This document shows, one piece after another, positions 44,551 to 57,500 of a stretch of 64,000 bases of DNA. The position numbers and the translations under genes are program-made. How positions within the stretch are numbered: the first letter of the stretch is position 1; the number at the start of each line of letters is the position of its first letter. The notes under the pieces are model-generated. The model saw only the letters and a list, made by a program, of their open reading frames with translations, was not told the DNA's origin and made no database searches. The stretch spans positions 11,609,501 through 11,673,500 of the forward strand of contig NC_053420.1 of assembly GCF_016859285.1 (NCBI RefSeq). The letters run 5' to 3'. This DNA is from Xiphias gladius. Lineage: Eukaryota; Chordata; Actinopteri; Istiophoriformes; Xiphiidae.

Positions 44551-45359
44551 AGGATGATTGACTTTGAGAAAAGGAGGCTTGAGGCAACACGGCAGACTAG
44601 CAGCAGGAAGCGGCTCTACATTACCAGCGTCTGACGAGTGCTCACGGTTCACAAAGACACATTGGAAAAATGGACGGACAAAATAATACGAACATCTTGC
44701 TGGGTTGTAATGCAGTACAGGTCAACAGGAGCACAAACTGCAGACTCAACCACGGTGTTGAATCAATACCTCTGGCAGTAAAAACAAAAACTAAACATTC
44801 CAAGTTTCGCAAAGGTGGTGTTCATTAAAGTGTATTGTAAGTATGCTGGCCTTTTGTTAATTGAGGAGTGTTTGTGTTACTTAGTCCATTTCTCAAAGAA
44901 ACTGTTTGACATTTTGGGAAATACACTTATTTGATTACTTGCTGGAAGTTGGATGAAAAAAAATCGATACCACTCTAACAGCTGTACGGTGGATGTCTTA
45001 CGACAATAAAAAATCAGCTAATGTTCACTATATTAGTTGAGACTGTCCTGTGAAAAATGACCCCACAGGTTGTCCATCTGTCCAAGCAGCTTATTATGAC
45101 CCATAGGTACGTTTTACTGCTAGGTGACCTCCAGCAGCCCTAGTAATTATGACGGCAGCAAAGGAGGAAGTCAGGTGACGAAGTATGTGGAGTGACAAAG
45201 CCCGTGTTAGAGGGAGGTCGGGGCGAATGGGGGAGTCGACAAAACCCAGGCCTTTCACAGAGGAGACTGTTCGTTTCTCTGCACGTCTGCTTCCGGCCCC
45301 GTCTCAGTCTGCGTGCAGCTGAATGAAGAGCTCCGTCCTGTCTCTCTGTCACGACACGG

Positions 45360-45386
45360 CAGCACCATCATCATCATCATCATCCT
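45360..45386 (+). repeat. (ATC)n triplet run
   Basis: Eight or so ATC/TCA units between 'cagcacc' and 'ctctgacac'. It lies in a moderately CpG-rich block, 45.1-45.7 kb, without coding support. Confidence 0.8.
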
Positions 45387-45787
45387 CTGACACACTGAGA
45401 TCACAGGGGTGTCCCCCGCCCTGACTGAGACACACACACACACACAGATTTGTGACTGGCTCGATAACCTCCGGCGTCCCACTGTCATCATTACTACTGT
45501 CCACCCACATCTCTCTCCCTCTCTCCCCCTTCCTCGTGCTGTGGTCAGGGAGAGGCCCTCGGGGGGTAGTGGTGCAGCGCGGGTGTTTCTCCACACTACG
45601 CATGCCACAAAGTGAAGCAGCCACCAGCCAGGACTGGGGGGTGGCGACGTGGTGGGTTATTGGTGGGTGTGTGCTGACTTTGTTGTTCTTCACTGGATGT
45701 TGGAATTGCGTGTGCATGGTCACGATTGTGGTGCAAAGGTACCGTTAGACATCTGAGGACACACCTGAAGGACAGGGCTGCATGTTC

Positions 45788-46205
45788 AGCTTCTCTTCTC
45801 TTCTCACCTTTCATTTCCTTTCCTCTCCTCTCCTCTCCATCCTCTCCTTCCCTCCCCTTCTTCTCTCTTTATCTCCTCTTCCTTCTCTGTTTTCTTTCCT
45901 GTCCTTTCATCCTCTTCTTTCTTCCTCTTTATCTCCTCTTCTCTCTTTCCTTTTCTCCTCTCCTCTCCTTCTTTCTTTCTTCTCACCTTTCTCCCAATCC
46001 TATCTTTATCTCCTCTCCTCTCTTTGTTTCATTTCCTTTCCTCCTCTCCTCTCCTTCTTCTCCTTCCCCTCCATATTTTCTCTTCTCTCCTTCCTTTCCC
46101 ATCTTCCTCTCTTCTTCTCCCTTCTTTCGTGTTTTCTCTCCCTCTTTCTCTCTTTTTTCTTTCCCTTTCCCTCCTTCCCCGCCTCTCCTCTCCTCTCTTC
46201 TCCTC
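45788..46205 (+). repeat. ~420-bp polypyrimidine (CT-rich) tract
   Basis: Nearly all C and T on the + strand, made of variants of tctcctctcc, ttctttctt and cctttcc with only scattered purines. Apparent long ORFs on both strands here are artefacts, because a C/T-only strand has no stop codons. Such tracts can form triplex (H-) DNA. Confidence 0.93.
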
Positions 46206-46704
46206 CGTGGATGTGGAGGACGCAACAGGTCACAACAGGTCACACAACTTATATATTGCTGTAAAGTGTTTGGGGTAAGCGGGGGTGCATTTGAGCTGTT
46301 TGTGTGTAATGTGGTGGGGGTCTGGATGGCAGTAATGCATGCGGAGGGGGAGTCTTGAGTCATGAGTCATTTTGAGGAGGGGACGCGCAGCCCTCCTCCT
46401 CCTTTCCTCAGTGGGGTTTTTGAAATGAAGGACGCGGCAGCGACATAACGCTCCCGGTTAAAAGCTCTCTATTGTCACTGTGTTGAGGCGATAAGGTCTG
46501 TGTGCCACTCGGTCGCTGCTGTCAGCAAGTGCGCAGAGGCACGCAGACACGCAGAAAGACACAGACACCTCCCTTTTCTTCTTTCAAGTGTGAAAGCATC
46601 AGTTTGTGCAAACATACAGCCAGATTTGCTCAGTGTGAGACATGCTGTCAGTCTGAAGTGTCACAGTTTGTCTGTGTGTGTGTGTCTGTGTGTCTTTTCG
46701 TGTA

Positions 46705-46942
46705 CTTGTACTTCTGTCTTTGTGAGGACCACAGTCACAGACCTGACAGAGTGGGGACATTCTGAAAAAATGACCATATTTTGGCCCAGTCCTCAGAACT
46801 TTAACTGGCTGTTTGAGGGTAAAGACTTGGTTTAAGGTTTAGGGTTAGAATCAGGTTTCGGTCAGGGTTAGGGTTGGGGTTAGGCATTTATTTGTGAGGG
46901 TTGCATTATGTCAATGAGTGTCCTCACAAAGATAGAAGTACA

Positions 46943-46944
<2 letters not shown>
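46705..46944. mobile_element. 240-bp inverted-repeat element with telomere-like core
   Basis: Left terminus at 46705-46729 (CTTGTACTTCTGTCTTTGTG plus AGGAC) is the inverted complement of 46920-46944 with one mismatch in 25. The core holds interspersed TTAGGG-like units (ggtttagggttag, cagggttagggttgggg). No transposase. A (GT)n array abuts the right end, and GT-rich text the left. Confidence 0.75.
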
Positions 46945-46945
<1 letters not shown>

Positions 46946-47028
<83 letters not shown>

Positions 47029-47036
47029 TGTGTGTC
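46946..47036 (+). repeat. (GT)n microsatellite, ~90 bp
   Basis: Directly adjoins the right terminus of the 46705-46944 element, so the array may have grown from the element's insertion in, or creation of, a GT tract. Confidence 0.96.
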
Positions 47037-47039
47037 ACA

Positions 47040-49736
47040 AACATCATGTCTGATTCCTGGGGCCAACAAACAAGCCGCAGCAGTCACAAACACACTAACG
47101 GCATTTTTCTGCCGCAACCCACTGCCTCAAAAACCAAAAGGCAGTAAAAGGTTATCAGACGACGCAAAACTATAACTCAATACAGAAATAAGTAGTACAG
47201 TTAAATTATTAAAACGGAGTGTAAGAGTAAATATGAAAACGTATGCTTTTCAAGCTCAGTTGATCACCTTTATCTCTTGATAAAATAAATTAAAACTGAA
47301 AAAAATTCTTTTTGCGGGAAAGTAATCAGACATAAAATGAAAGCATTAAAACCTTCCTACCTGTTTTACAGTTTGCTGAAACCTTTAACTCCCCCTTTTT
47401 TTTCTCAGCTTCACTCCTTCTGTAGTTACTGCCCTCTGCCTTTGTAGGGAAGAACTGTTTGGTGGTAAAGAAAAGGTAAGAGCATATTTATTTTTTACGC
47501 ATCATTAATTATCCAACTGCTATTTATTCAATTTATTCAGTTCTTCTTCTTCTTTGATAATTTTTGACGATGATAATCTTGATCATTTAATGATATTTTT
47601 TTTTCCTCCGTACCAGTCTGCGTCACCACCCCATCACAATATTAATTTTGCGGTTCTTGACAAATATGTGTATGTAGTCTATTTTAATCGAGAAATACAT
47701 TCTGATTAGGTGAAGTGCGCTCAGATTCCCGTCTGCATGAGTAAATCAGTCAGGGTTATCTGCACCGGAAGCGGTCTCCTTTAAGCATATTTGCACTGAT
47801 GGATATTGAAAGATAGAGACAGCCTTTTCCATGCAATCATTTTATCTTTAATTATGTGTTTTATTAATGGCACTTTTTATATGGAAATGTGATTATATTA
47901 ACACTACATACAAATTCTCGGTTTATTTAAAGATGCTCTGCTTTTAATTTGGCACTTTTCCTTAAAAAAAAAAAAAAAAAAAAGGGGTGGGCGAAGTGGC
48001 TATTTGAATATCTTTGATGTTCCTTTCACTGTCTCTTCCTGATGCAGATTCACAATCAGCTCTCTGCCTGTCTGTCGGCTTTCTGCTGGAGAGATAGTGC
48101 TCTCTTCATTACGCGCTTCATTAATTTAAATGCTAATTGATTCTGCGAGGGCCTTGCAGACCGAGGGCCAAGTCCCGTCTTCGTCCACTGATTGTGTGCG
48201 TGTGTCAGAGTGTGTTTCGTGCACCTGCTTGGATCCGGGAGTGACATGTCCTGACAGAACAGCCTCTCCTGCCTGTCTGTCTGTCTCAAGTGTGGCACTG
48301 ATGTGGTTTGAGTGCTCGCAGCCGGAGAGACAAGTACTGGAAAAAAAACAAAAACAAAACACCAACAAGCAGACTCTGGGTAGTTTTGGGGCCCGAGTGG
48401 CGAAAATAAAAGCCCAGAAAATGTGAATAAAGGCAGTTGGCATACTGTGTGGAAGGATAAAACGGAGGTTGCAGGGGCAGTTAAATGATCCGTGCTCCGT
48501 TGCTAGGAGACACCGGGGCTGGATGGTAGAGATAAACGCTGGGATCCACCCCTGGCGGCAAGCAGAGGGTGGGAGGGGGGTAAGAAAAAGGGAGATAGGA
48601 GGGGAGGGGGGGTGAGTCATGTGACAGAGGCATCCTCTTTCATGGCAGATAAGCTTTTCATTTTCTCCGTCCATCACCCCTTTCTAACTCCTGTCTTCCT
48701 GTCTGTCGTTTCACAAAAGTGGGGGCCTCCAGCCCTCAGCCGCTCAGAGACATGTTTTAAATATAAAAAAAAGTGATGCTTTCAATCTGTGTCACTTGGG
48801 TAAGTTGTATATCGGACCACGACTGGTTTCAAAACCACACACAACCACACAGTAAACACACGCAAAGTTTTGCTCGCGTGGACAAGGGCTAAACTCAGAT
48901 TTAAGGTGAGCTCAGCACAAAAACGGCCTCCCAGCGTCAAACTCTGCACATACGTCATCCTGAACAGTGACTTTAAGGGATCCCAACCCCTCAGTTCCTC
49001 CTCCTGAGGTTTCTTTCTGCTTTCCCTATCAGCCCCCCAAAAAGATAGAGGGTGTCCCGCTGTTCAGACTTGGCGGCCCTTTGAGAAAAAGAGAAAGGGG
49101 GCCAATTGGACATTTTCTGAACATAAATACTGAAGCCAAACAAAATGGCAATTCAGACTGATTATCAGGTTGAAGCCGTCACACTATGTCGGGGAATATA
49201 ATGCGTGAACAAATATTAAATGTATTCATTGACTTTATTTACTTCAATTAATTTTAAAATCTGTTTGCCACACCATACTCTTTGTCAGTAAAAGAATGCT
49301 TCTTCGGCGTACGGAGATATCACCCATTACCTGTAGGGTTGAGCTACTGGGAAAAAAAATCAGGAGTTTCTTTGACACTGTGTATTGTCTGAAATTTTAC
49401 GGTATGTACTTCATGTATACAAAATGCATGTATACGTTTACAAGTGAATGTTTCCTTTATGTTCATAAATGCTTCCCCTGCACATGAACCACTTAAGCTT
49501 GAAATAAGGCTTGAGGCAAGTGGCATTAAACAACGTCCAGAAATGTTGGGCAGCGCTATGAACAGTGTGGTTAGTCTGAATCTGTCATATCTTTATTTGT
49601 TCTTTTGTATGTTTGACTTTGCTTTGTTCCGTGACTTTGTTTAAACGCACAATAAGGAACTGATCAGTAACAGAAAAAGGTGTTTGCCAAACATCAGTCA
49701 AAGTGGAGTTTAAAATACATCAGAATTGCCTTTCAG
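47040..49736. other. Gene desert, no supported gene
   Basis: Contains a weak exon-like piece at about 47457-47475 (acceptor tttgtag, donor aaaag|gtaagag), a poly-A run near 47965-47983, a GA/GGGG-rich stretch at 48565-48615, and a motif-rich block at 48090-48165 (cattaatttaaatgctaattgatt) that looks regulatory. No gene can be built. Confidence 0.35.
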
Positions 49737-49855
49737 AGACCACCGTGTGTTATTTGTGTGCCAACCGGAAAGTCCTCCTCAGCTCATCAAAGCCCCCACA
49801 TTACCAGAAACAATACAGCCGTGGCTACGGCCCTGACTCACAGTTACACTTTGAT
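49737..49855 (+). other. Isolated exon-like ORF (unrecognised)
   Basis: 119 nt between acceptor ttgcctttcag and a strong donor gat|gtgagt, open in one frame and reading TTVCYLCANRKVLLSSSKPP then HYQKQYSRGYGPDSQLHFD. Composition is protein-like, with a CxxC pair. No neighbouring exons in compatible phase were recognised. It may be a lone exon of an unannotated gene, a decayed exon, or chance. Confidence 0.28.
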
Positions 49856-50384
49856 GTGAGTAAAACATACCCAGTAATCGAGCCTGTGAGTGACTACTTT
49901 AGTACAGTCTTATAAGTCTGTTAAATTTATAGCACTTTTTTTTTTTTTTTTAACAGGTAACTATCAGCAGAAATTAGAGTCTAAATTTGAATGTGAAACT
50001 TTGCTTTTGTGTAAACTGTCCCATCAGTTGTGTCAGCCTCTATAGTTGGAGGGGAGGGAGACCATGGCTGCCACCATGTGAGCACAGGAAAAGTGCCCCA
50101 TCTCACACCGTCATCCCCCGTCCCTCAATCCGGTCGACTCCGGTCAGCCCGGCAGAGAAAGACAAAAGGTGGAGAGGAGCGCTTCCTCCATTAGATGTGA
50201 GGGAAGTGGCGAGCTCTGAGTGCATGTCGTGATTATTTGTGAATGGGACGCAGCGGCCTGATTGGTGCAGGGAGCCGGGGGTCAGGCGATCTGCCAGCAG
50301 CTCATACAAAGCTGCTGATTGCTATTCATCCTCTGATTATAGCAATTTAGACCTGCAGCAGGCCAAAGGGGCCTGCGTCTGGCA

Positions 50385-50424
50385 GGCTGGCTGGCTGGCT
50401 GCTGCTGCTGCTGCTGCTGCTGCT
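50385..50424 (+). repeat. (CTGG)n/(CTG)n repeat
   Basis: Three or four CTGG units run into nine CTG/GCT units, i.e. a CAG/CTG-type triplet array in noncoding DNA. Confidence 0.9.
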
Positions 50425-50429
50425 CTGTC

Positions 50430-52015
50430 TGGGGGATGCAGTTTGGTTTGCTCAGTGGTTTTTTTTTGCTGTAATAAATGAGGCTGGAAAAAGAACCAAA
50501 CATACAGTGTTTACTGAGAAGAGCATTACAGCCGCGTCGAAGAAAAGTGTGATTCATGTTCTCTGATCTGAAAAAGTGTTGGAGGTATGATTGGGGTGAA
50601 AGTGCGGAGACAAACACAAAAATCGGCTTTTATAGAAGGAGAACATGATAAACTGTTTGAAGGATTTTCTTTCACTATTCTTCATATTCATTTTGGAAAC
50701 AATGCTATCGTCAATAATTATTTAAATAAATGCAGATGATTACATCCTCAAAAAATAATCTCTTTTTAAGTAAAGATACTAATCCATCCTGTCAGAAATC
50801 ATTTCGTAATCCTGTATTTTAGAAAAAAATTAAAATCTCATTTTGGATTTCACAATTCACAATCATAATTAACTCCACACATGGTGCATGTCCAAATTAT
50901 AAAATGCATACCCCCAAACTCTCATTCTGTGAAATTTAAAAAAAAAGGAATTATTGTTATGTGATACATCACTTTTGTTCCTTTTGTCTTCCAAGCGCCC
51001 GTTTGGACACGCTGAAGCCTTGAATAATCAAAGCTGATGAGGCAGTTAGTTGCGAATGGTTTTTCGCGGAGCGATGGTGATGATTAATCAAGGAACAGAG
51101 CAGCAGTGGCTTCTCCACCCCACACCCATTACAAGGTTAATCTCTCTATTGATTATTTCTGCAGAATAAACCAATACTTCACTACAGTTTTTCTCCGTTT
51201 TCACAAATGTATGTATGTTTGCTTCTCTCTGTGGATGCATACATGTGGCAGCAGGAGCAGATGCAAGTGTAGATTTGATGAATGATGCCTTTGTTGATAC
51301 CATCTTTCCACCACACCCATTACCCCATATTGAAAAAATAAATCATCTTTAAGCGCAACTTTAGATTCACATTTATTGACATAAAAAAAGAACATTTTTC
51401 AAAAGTTTTTCTTTCTACAGCAAAGCCTAAAGTATTTTCACAGAAGTATTAAAAACGATGACTTGTGTAAAGGGCATAAATATACATTCTGATGTCTTCA
51501 CCACAATAAAAGCTGGACACTGATGAAGACGATAAGAGGTCCAGAGCCATGCTTTGATCACGACAGGAAACACAGTCCCTGTAACTGTCCATAATTTCGT
51601 CTTGGATAATCGTATAGATAACACTGTTTCTGAGATATCTACCCCCAAAAGGAAGCTTCCTCTTTCTCCCTCACACACAAAAGAATTGACATTTATACAA
51701 ACACAAACAGAGTCAATAGAAAACTGGGGTAGTGTATGAACTTGCACCCCGTTTTGGTTTGTCCGTGTGTGTGTGTGTGTGTGTGTCATGTGTGTTTAGA
51801 CAATACATGTCCATGTGCTCTGCTCCTCGGGGTGTTTGGACTCACACTGCTTGCCCTCTGGGATGCTGCTTCAGAGGTGACCTAGTTCTCCTGATTGTCA
51901 GCAGAAGGCAGTTTCATGAGCTCGCTTTGTGCCGAGGCACTGAACTGTGCCTGGGACCCTGGGACAGGCCAATTGGACTTGTGTAATGAAGCTCATCACA
52001 CACATGCACACACAC

Positions 52016-52054
<39 letters not shown>

Positions 52055-54560
52055 ACGCATGCATGCTCCTGCTGCTGTCATCAGGTCCAGAGCAGCAGAA
52101 TTTATAACAGCCATTTATTACCTTCTCCTTTATCAAAGAAATGTGATTTCAAGGCGCGTTTCTGATACATGCACCACGCTGCCATTATGGTTCATTATGG
52201 GGAGGTGACAGAGATGGAGCAGAGGGTGTTGATAGATGCTGGTGCCGGGCCGGCTGTCATTACTCCATCTATCGAGTGGAATGTGCGAGACACTTCCCAC
52301 AAAATGGCCGCGGAGCGCCAACATGGTTCCAGTGGCTAGGAGTGAATGATTCACGTGTGATGACCGGTACAAAATGTTAAACACATTCATTTTCTGCTTG
52401 CGTGTGTTCGGAATAACTTACTGGCTTTGAATAGCAACACAATCACAACAGACCGTCCTACTGCAGCGATTTCAGTGCCTCTTCACAGCAGAGTGCTTGA
52501 CTGAGCAATATTCACACAGGAAATGTATCTTACTGTGCTGTTCAGGAGAAACAGATGTAAAGAGATTCATCAAAAAAACAAAAACAAAAAAACAACTGAG
52601 CTTGAAGAAATATGTACAAGAACAAATTCCCACACTGTGTATGGGCAACTTAACACAACATACTGTTACACTGAGTGCAGCAAGTCCACATTATCCTAAA
52701 GTCTCTCTATCCTACAGAATACTCATCAAATACAGAAGCAACAATGGCATTACATTCGTATAAATAATAATAATCCTAGTATACCCCAGGAGTCACTTCA
52801 GCACTTCCGGCTCCATTCATGTGTTTAAAAATGCGAACTGAAGACCAGCTTCACCTTGTGTCCTTAAAAACTCCCTTTAGAGGTATAATAACTGTCTTTG
52901 AGGTTGTGACACCAAATCCCTTGGTATCAAAAAAAAAAAGAAAAAAAGAAAGTCTCTTGGAGCACTGTTCTGTACAGGTGAGGGGTCCTTGGAAGTCCAT
53001 GGATTTTTATAAGGCCCAGGAGATCGCAGGGCTTCACAGATAAAGGGGATATCAGTTCATCAGGGTCTCCTTCCCTCTTTGAATGGCACAGACGAGGAAA
53101 GGAGCCGTTACAGAGAAAAGTCTTTCTTTACTTTGTGATCAAAATGTCTGAGCTGCGAAATGGACATGCCAGCAGGAGAGGGAGAAAAAGAGCAAGTAAG
53201 AGAGATCAGCCAGTTGATCGGTTGATTGATCAGTCATTAATTGTGTGTTTACAAAGAGCTGTAGTCCTGCTCCATTTCCAGGTTAGCCTTCTGTTCCACC
53301 AGCTTTCAGTTTTCAATATGTTTTCCTTTGTTGATGTTTTTTTATTTTTATTTTTTTGTATTTCGTAAAAACCGTGATACAAGGGTTTTCTCTACATATT
53401 CTTAGCCAGATGGGATCTACTACAGTCAGTGTGTTTATGGTCGGCTTTCTCCAGTAAGCTGATTTCTTTAACGTCATGTAAGCAAGAAAACTGGTTTCTG
53501 TAATCAGGATAGGGGATTAGAGAAACCTGATTTGCCTGGTAGATTTCTCCTGGAGAATGCCGATTGTTCTGCCATGTATACGGGTAACCAAGTTTCTAAT
53601 CGGCTTTTCATAAGTACACGTGTGGGACAAAATGCTGCAAACAGCTGAAACATTTACACAGAGTTAAGTCTTCTCATGTTTAAAATGACTCCATCTAAAG
53701 TCTGACTGAAACTGAAAACGACACAAAGTAGGCCTTTCCTCTAGAAGTCTAAATAAGTCGGTTTCCATTGTTGAACATTTGACTATTTCCTAAATTCAGA
53801 AACAGATCTTGGATCTGCCTGTATGTTGTTTCTATCATGAGATCTCATGGTGACAGCTGCTGTTTCGAGAGTCAAGAATGACGTCAGTCTCGAAATAAAT
53901 GCTGTTTTCTTTATATAAAATGGCAAAATAATCAAAATGTACTGCCCAGTGCAGAATTAGAAAAACAATTTAGCAAAGCATATGGACAGAAAACCTCATG
54001 AAAAAAGACTCATGAATGAAACCCACAGCAGGAAAACACACTGTTTGACTGGCCTGAGAAAAGGGGGGGGGGCTCTCTATAGCCAGAGGTGCTCTGGCTC
54101 CCCATCTGCTCACTCATGGCTGGACATGATTGTTTGAGAGGAAGGATGGCGGACCAAACTGCCCGGCCGCTCTCTCTCCGCTCTTTTCTATGCAGCAGGT
54201 TCTCTGTCGGAAGTAATGAGTCACGTTAGCAGCTTTTTGCTTTCAGCGGTACAGCCCGGAGAGAAATTATGGAGTTAATGGAGAAGAAGATGGAGAGAAA
54301 GATAGAGGGAAAGAGAAAGAGTGCAGTGTGTGTTCATCTGATCATAGACGGCTTTTAGGCTCTGCTCCTGGCAGACTTTCTGTTTTTCTGTTTCTGCTTC
54401 CTCCATCTGTCTCCCTCTCCCATATTGCTTGAAGGTTGATCGGGACAGGAAGTAGAGATGAGGCTTCATGGATTTGATCTCTTTTTAGGCTCTGCTTTTG
54501 TCATCTTCAGCGACCTGTTCCCAGATCTGTCCATCCTTCAATCCGTCGACAGCCTCCATG
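50430..54560. other. Spacer downstream of ARHGAP40 (- strand 3'UTR near its end)
   Basis: No gene is supported. The part nearest ARHGAP40 is its likely 3'UTR; the first AATAAA on the - strand is at 53341-53346, ~1.2 kb past the stop. GT/CA arrays lie at 51764-51786 and 52015-52048, and a G10 run at 54063-54072. Balanced, motif-rich blocks at 50985-51085 and 52170-52340 stand out from the AT-rich background. Confidence 0.4.
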
Positions 54561-57500
54561 TCACAGCCCTCTGCTGGCGTTGGGTGTTAGCTTGATGACC
54601 CACTCTCCTCCAGGGTTACTGTTGTACAAGTCCAGAAGGTGTGTGTCGGGATCCAGACAGTGTTCGCCTGCAGAAAACACACACAAAAATGTACTTTAAG
54701 CTCTAGTTGGAATTGCTTGTTGCTGAGTTAGATAAAAAGTTTAGGGTTGATTTTATGTATCAGCTGATGTTGCAACTAACATTTATTTTCATTATCAATT
54801 AATCCGCTGATTATTCTCTCGATTAGTTGATTGTTTGACCTATTACATGTTATAAAATTGTAAATAATATACAAATTGATGTCTCCAAATGTCTGGTTTT
54901 ATCCAACCGACAGTCCAAAACCCAAAGATATTAAAGTTTACAATGTGATAAAACAGAGAAACAGAGACAGTTTAGAGAACATAACAAGAAAGTTTCTGGC
55001 ATTTTTGCATGAAAAATGATTTATACAATTAACCAATTATCAAAATAGTTTCTGTCGATCAGTTATTCAATTAATTAACTTTTTGTTTCAGCTGTAGTAT
55101 CAATTCAGGACTTTTTGCCGAGTTCGACTGTTGACTGCGTCAGCTCTCCTGTGAGAGCACAGACATGTGTGTAATAAGCATTTGTCTGCTCTGATAACTG
55201 CAGATGCATTGCCTGTGTCTCTCTGGCGCTTGCACAGTTCATTACATAAGACCTTGCTACCCTCATCAGCCCAATGAGCAGAAAGACATGCAAATGTCAG
55301 CGCTGCTCTGATCAGAGAAAATGGTGCAGCCACCTCCACTTACCAATGTTTCCTCCCACTTCGTACAGGGATACGTCTGGATACGTCACAGAGCCGTTTC
55401 TGTTGAGAGACATATAACCCCCACATATCATGTTCTGTTTTTCCATAAAGGAGATATAATACACATATTATTTTACAAATGTGTAGTATCGCACCTTCGC
55501 ATCTTGCCCTTTCCATTTTCGGGGCTGTGGATGAACTGGCGGTGAAACTGGGCGAGCAGGTCTGAGGCTCGTGAGTTGACGTTGAGCTGGGTCTCCATGG
55601 TGCCGCTCACCAGATCTCCGACCTGGATCTTCACCGTACGGCACGGCTTCAGAAAGAAAAAAGGGGAGAGAATATTCATCACCATAATAACTTTGAATAT
55701 GAAGGAACAGCACTAAAACAATGTCTCTACATCTTGTTAAATCTGAAAAGATGCATCAACAAGTGCAGCTTATAAACTGACACTTTCTGCGGAAGGTTCC
55801 TTTCTAACAGTTTTTTATAATGTGTGAGGGTTTTTTGGTGGATGGTAAGATCAACACTAACAAATCACCGTGAGGTTTCTCGAGCATTTGGCCTATTTTA
55901 AAGACTCTGGTGTGGAAATGCCCATTGTTGCCCAGTATTTGCTTTTCACAGATCAACATAAGACTTTGTTCCACAGACAAAATTACCACATTAATTGAGA
56001 TTTGATGTGGTAATTTATGACTGCAATTATAAATACTGTATCTTTTATCGGTTCCACAGTTTTTCCCAGTAAGCAGAGTGTACAAAAAGCAGTGCAGTAT
56101 TGTTAAACCAGCTCACCTCTGAGGTGTTTTTGTCAGGTTTGTCCCGACTGTCTGTGTGGATCTTCCTCAGCAGGTTCTTGATGCGGCGATCATAGAACTG
56201 GTAACGCCGGTTACTGTTCTCGTTCAGCTTACGCACCTGGCTCATGAGGAAATTGGGGATCTGAAGAAAAAAGAAAAACGGAACATTGGTTATGGTTACA
56301 TTTTTGTGTCAAGAAATACGTATACAATCTGATTATAGTTTGAAAAAAATTCTTACAATCATTCTTACATCACTTACTTGTTTTTTTTGGAACTTTCACC
56401 CAGAAAAGCAGAGTAAAGGGAACTTTTTGATAAGATCTTTGGTCAAACTGCTGTTTCTAAGGTCAAGAATGAACCTTCAAGCTCAATTAAAGCTTCGGCT
56501 GATATTTCATTCCCAACTTGGATTATGAAATGTCATGTTTTTGGGAGTATTACTAAAAAATTCTTTATTCCTAAGAAAGGTTCACTGAAAAATAGTACAT
56601 ATAGATAAGTACATGGCTTCTAATTAATTAAACTATTGGATTTTGTTAAACCAACAATCCTCTTGTTGCCCGACCTCCCACGTATTCACCCTCCATTACC
56701 TACCGTCCAAAGCAGGTCCTGGTAGCGGATGAGGAGCCTCATAACATCGGCTGCCTTCTCCGCCTGTCCTTTCTCTGCCCCCTCAGTCAGTCTGCTGGGG
56801 ACGGCCTTGTGGAGGAAGAGGTTGGGAGCCATGATGGTCGCTACGGCCCACAGGTTCATCCTGTTCCTCTTCTCCCTGGAAACCACCTTACTGAGGAACT
56901 CAAGGAGGGCCTGAAGGACGCACAAAGGGAGACACGCATACAGATACTGAAGCTCAAGACTGTTTTAGAATTGATTTTTTTTAAAATCAAATTGTAGAGG
57001 GAGGAGGTTGAGCATGCAGCACCAGTTTGTATAGATTTAAAAGACATTCTCTCACTTTCAACTGACTGATGTGTTAAAGACAAAAGAGGCCACTTAAACT
57101 GAAGCAAAAAGTGGAGTAAAGTGATTCATCACAATGACTTAATCATCCGCAACACCTCTGCTGAGAAGTATGTTAATGCACAGTTTCAGCTGCCTTCACT
57201 GGAGTCAGAGTAATCAGTTCAGGTGGGTTTCATGCTACTGGATGCTATAAGCGTAGCTGACCGCACACTTGTGTCAGTGAAAGTGAGTCATGCTTAATGT
57301 AAGCTGTTATATAACAGATCAGAGTGTTTAAAACGTGGTTTAAGAGCAGCACAATGTAGCAATGCGTTATGAAACAGTGCTTTGGTCTGTCATATATCAT
57401 GAAAGCTTGAATTGGGATTGGTTTCTGACAACCCTAAGAAGAGCATGTAGGGTGTGGGGAAGAATCCTAAACATAACTTTAGAGCAGAGGTTGCTGTTCA

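Noticed and set aside
45782-46363. Long Ser/Phe/Leu-rich and Lys/Glu/Arg-rich ORFs on both strands (up to 210 codons)
   Set aside because: They lie in the polypyrimidine tract, where one strand has almost no purines and so lacks stop codons; composition explains them fully.
46800-46890. Interstitial telomere or chromosome-fusion scar
   Set aside because: The TTAGGG-like units are few, degenerate and confined within the inverted-repeat element, so a repeat-family origin is simpler.
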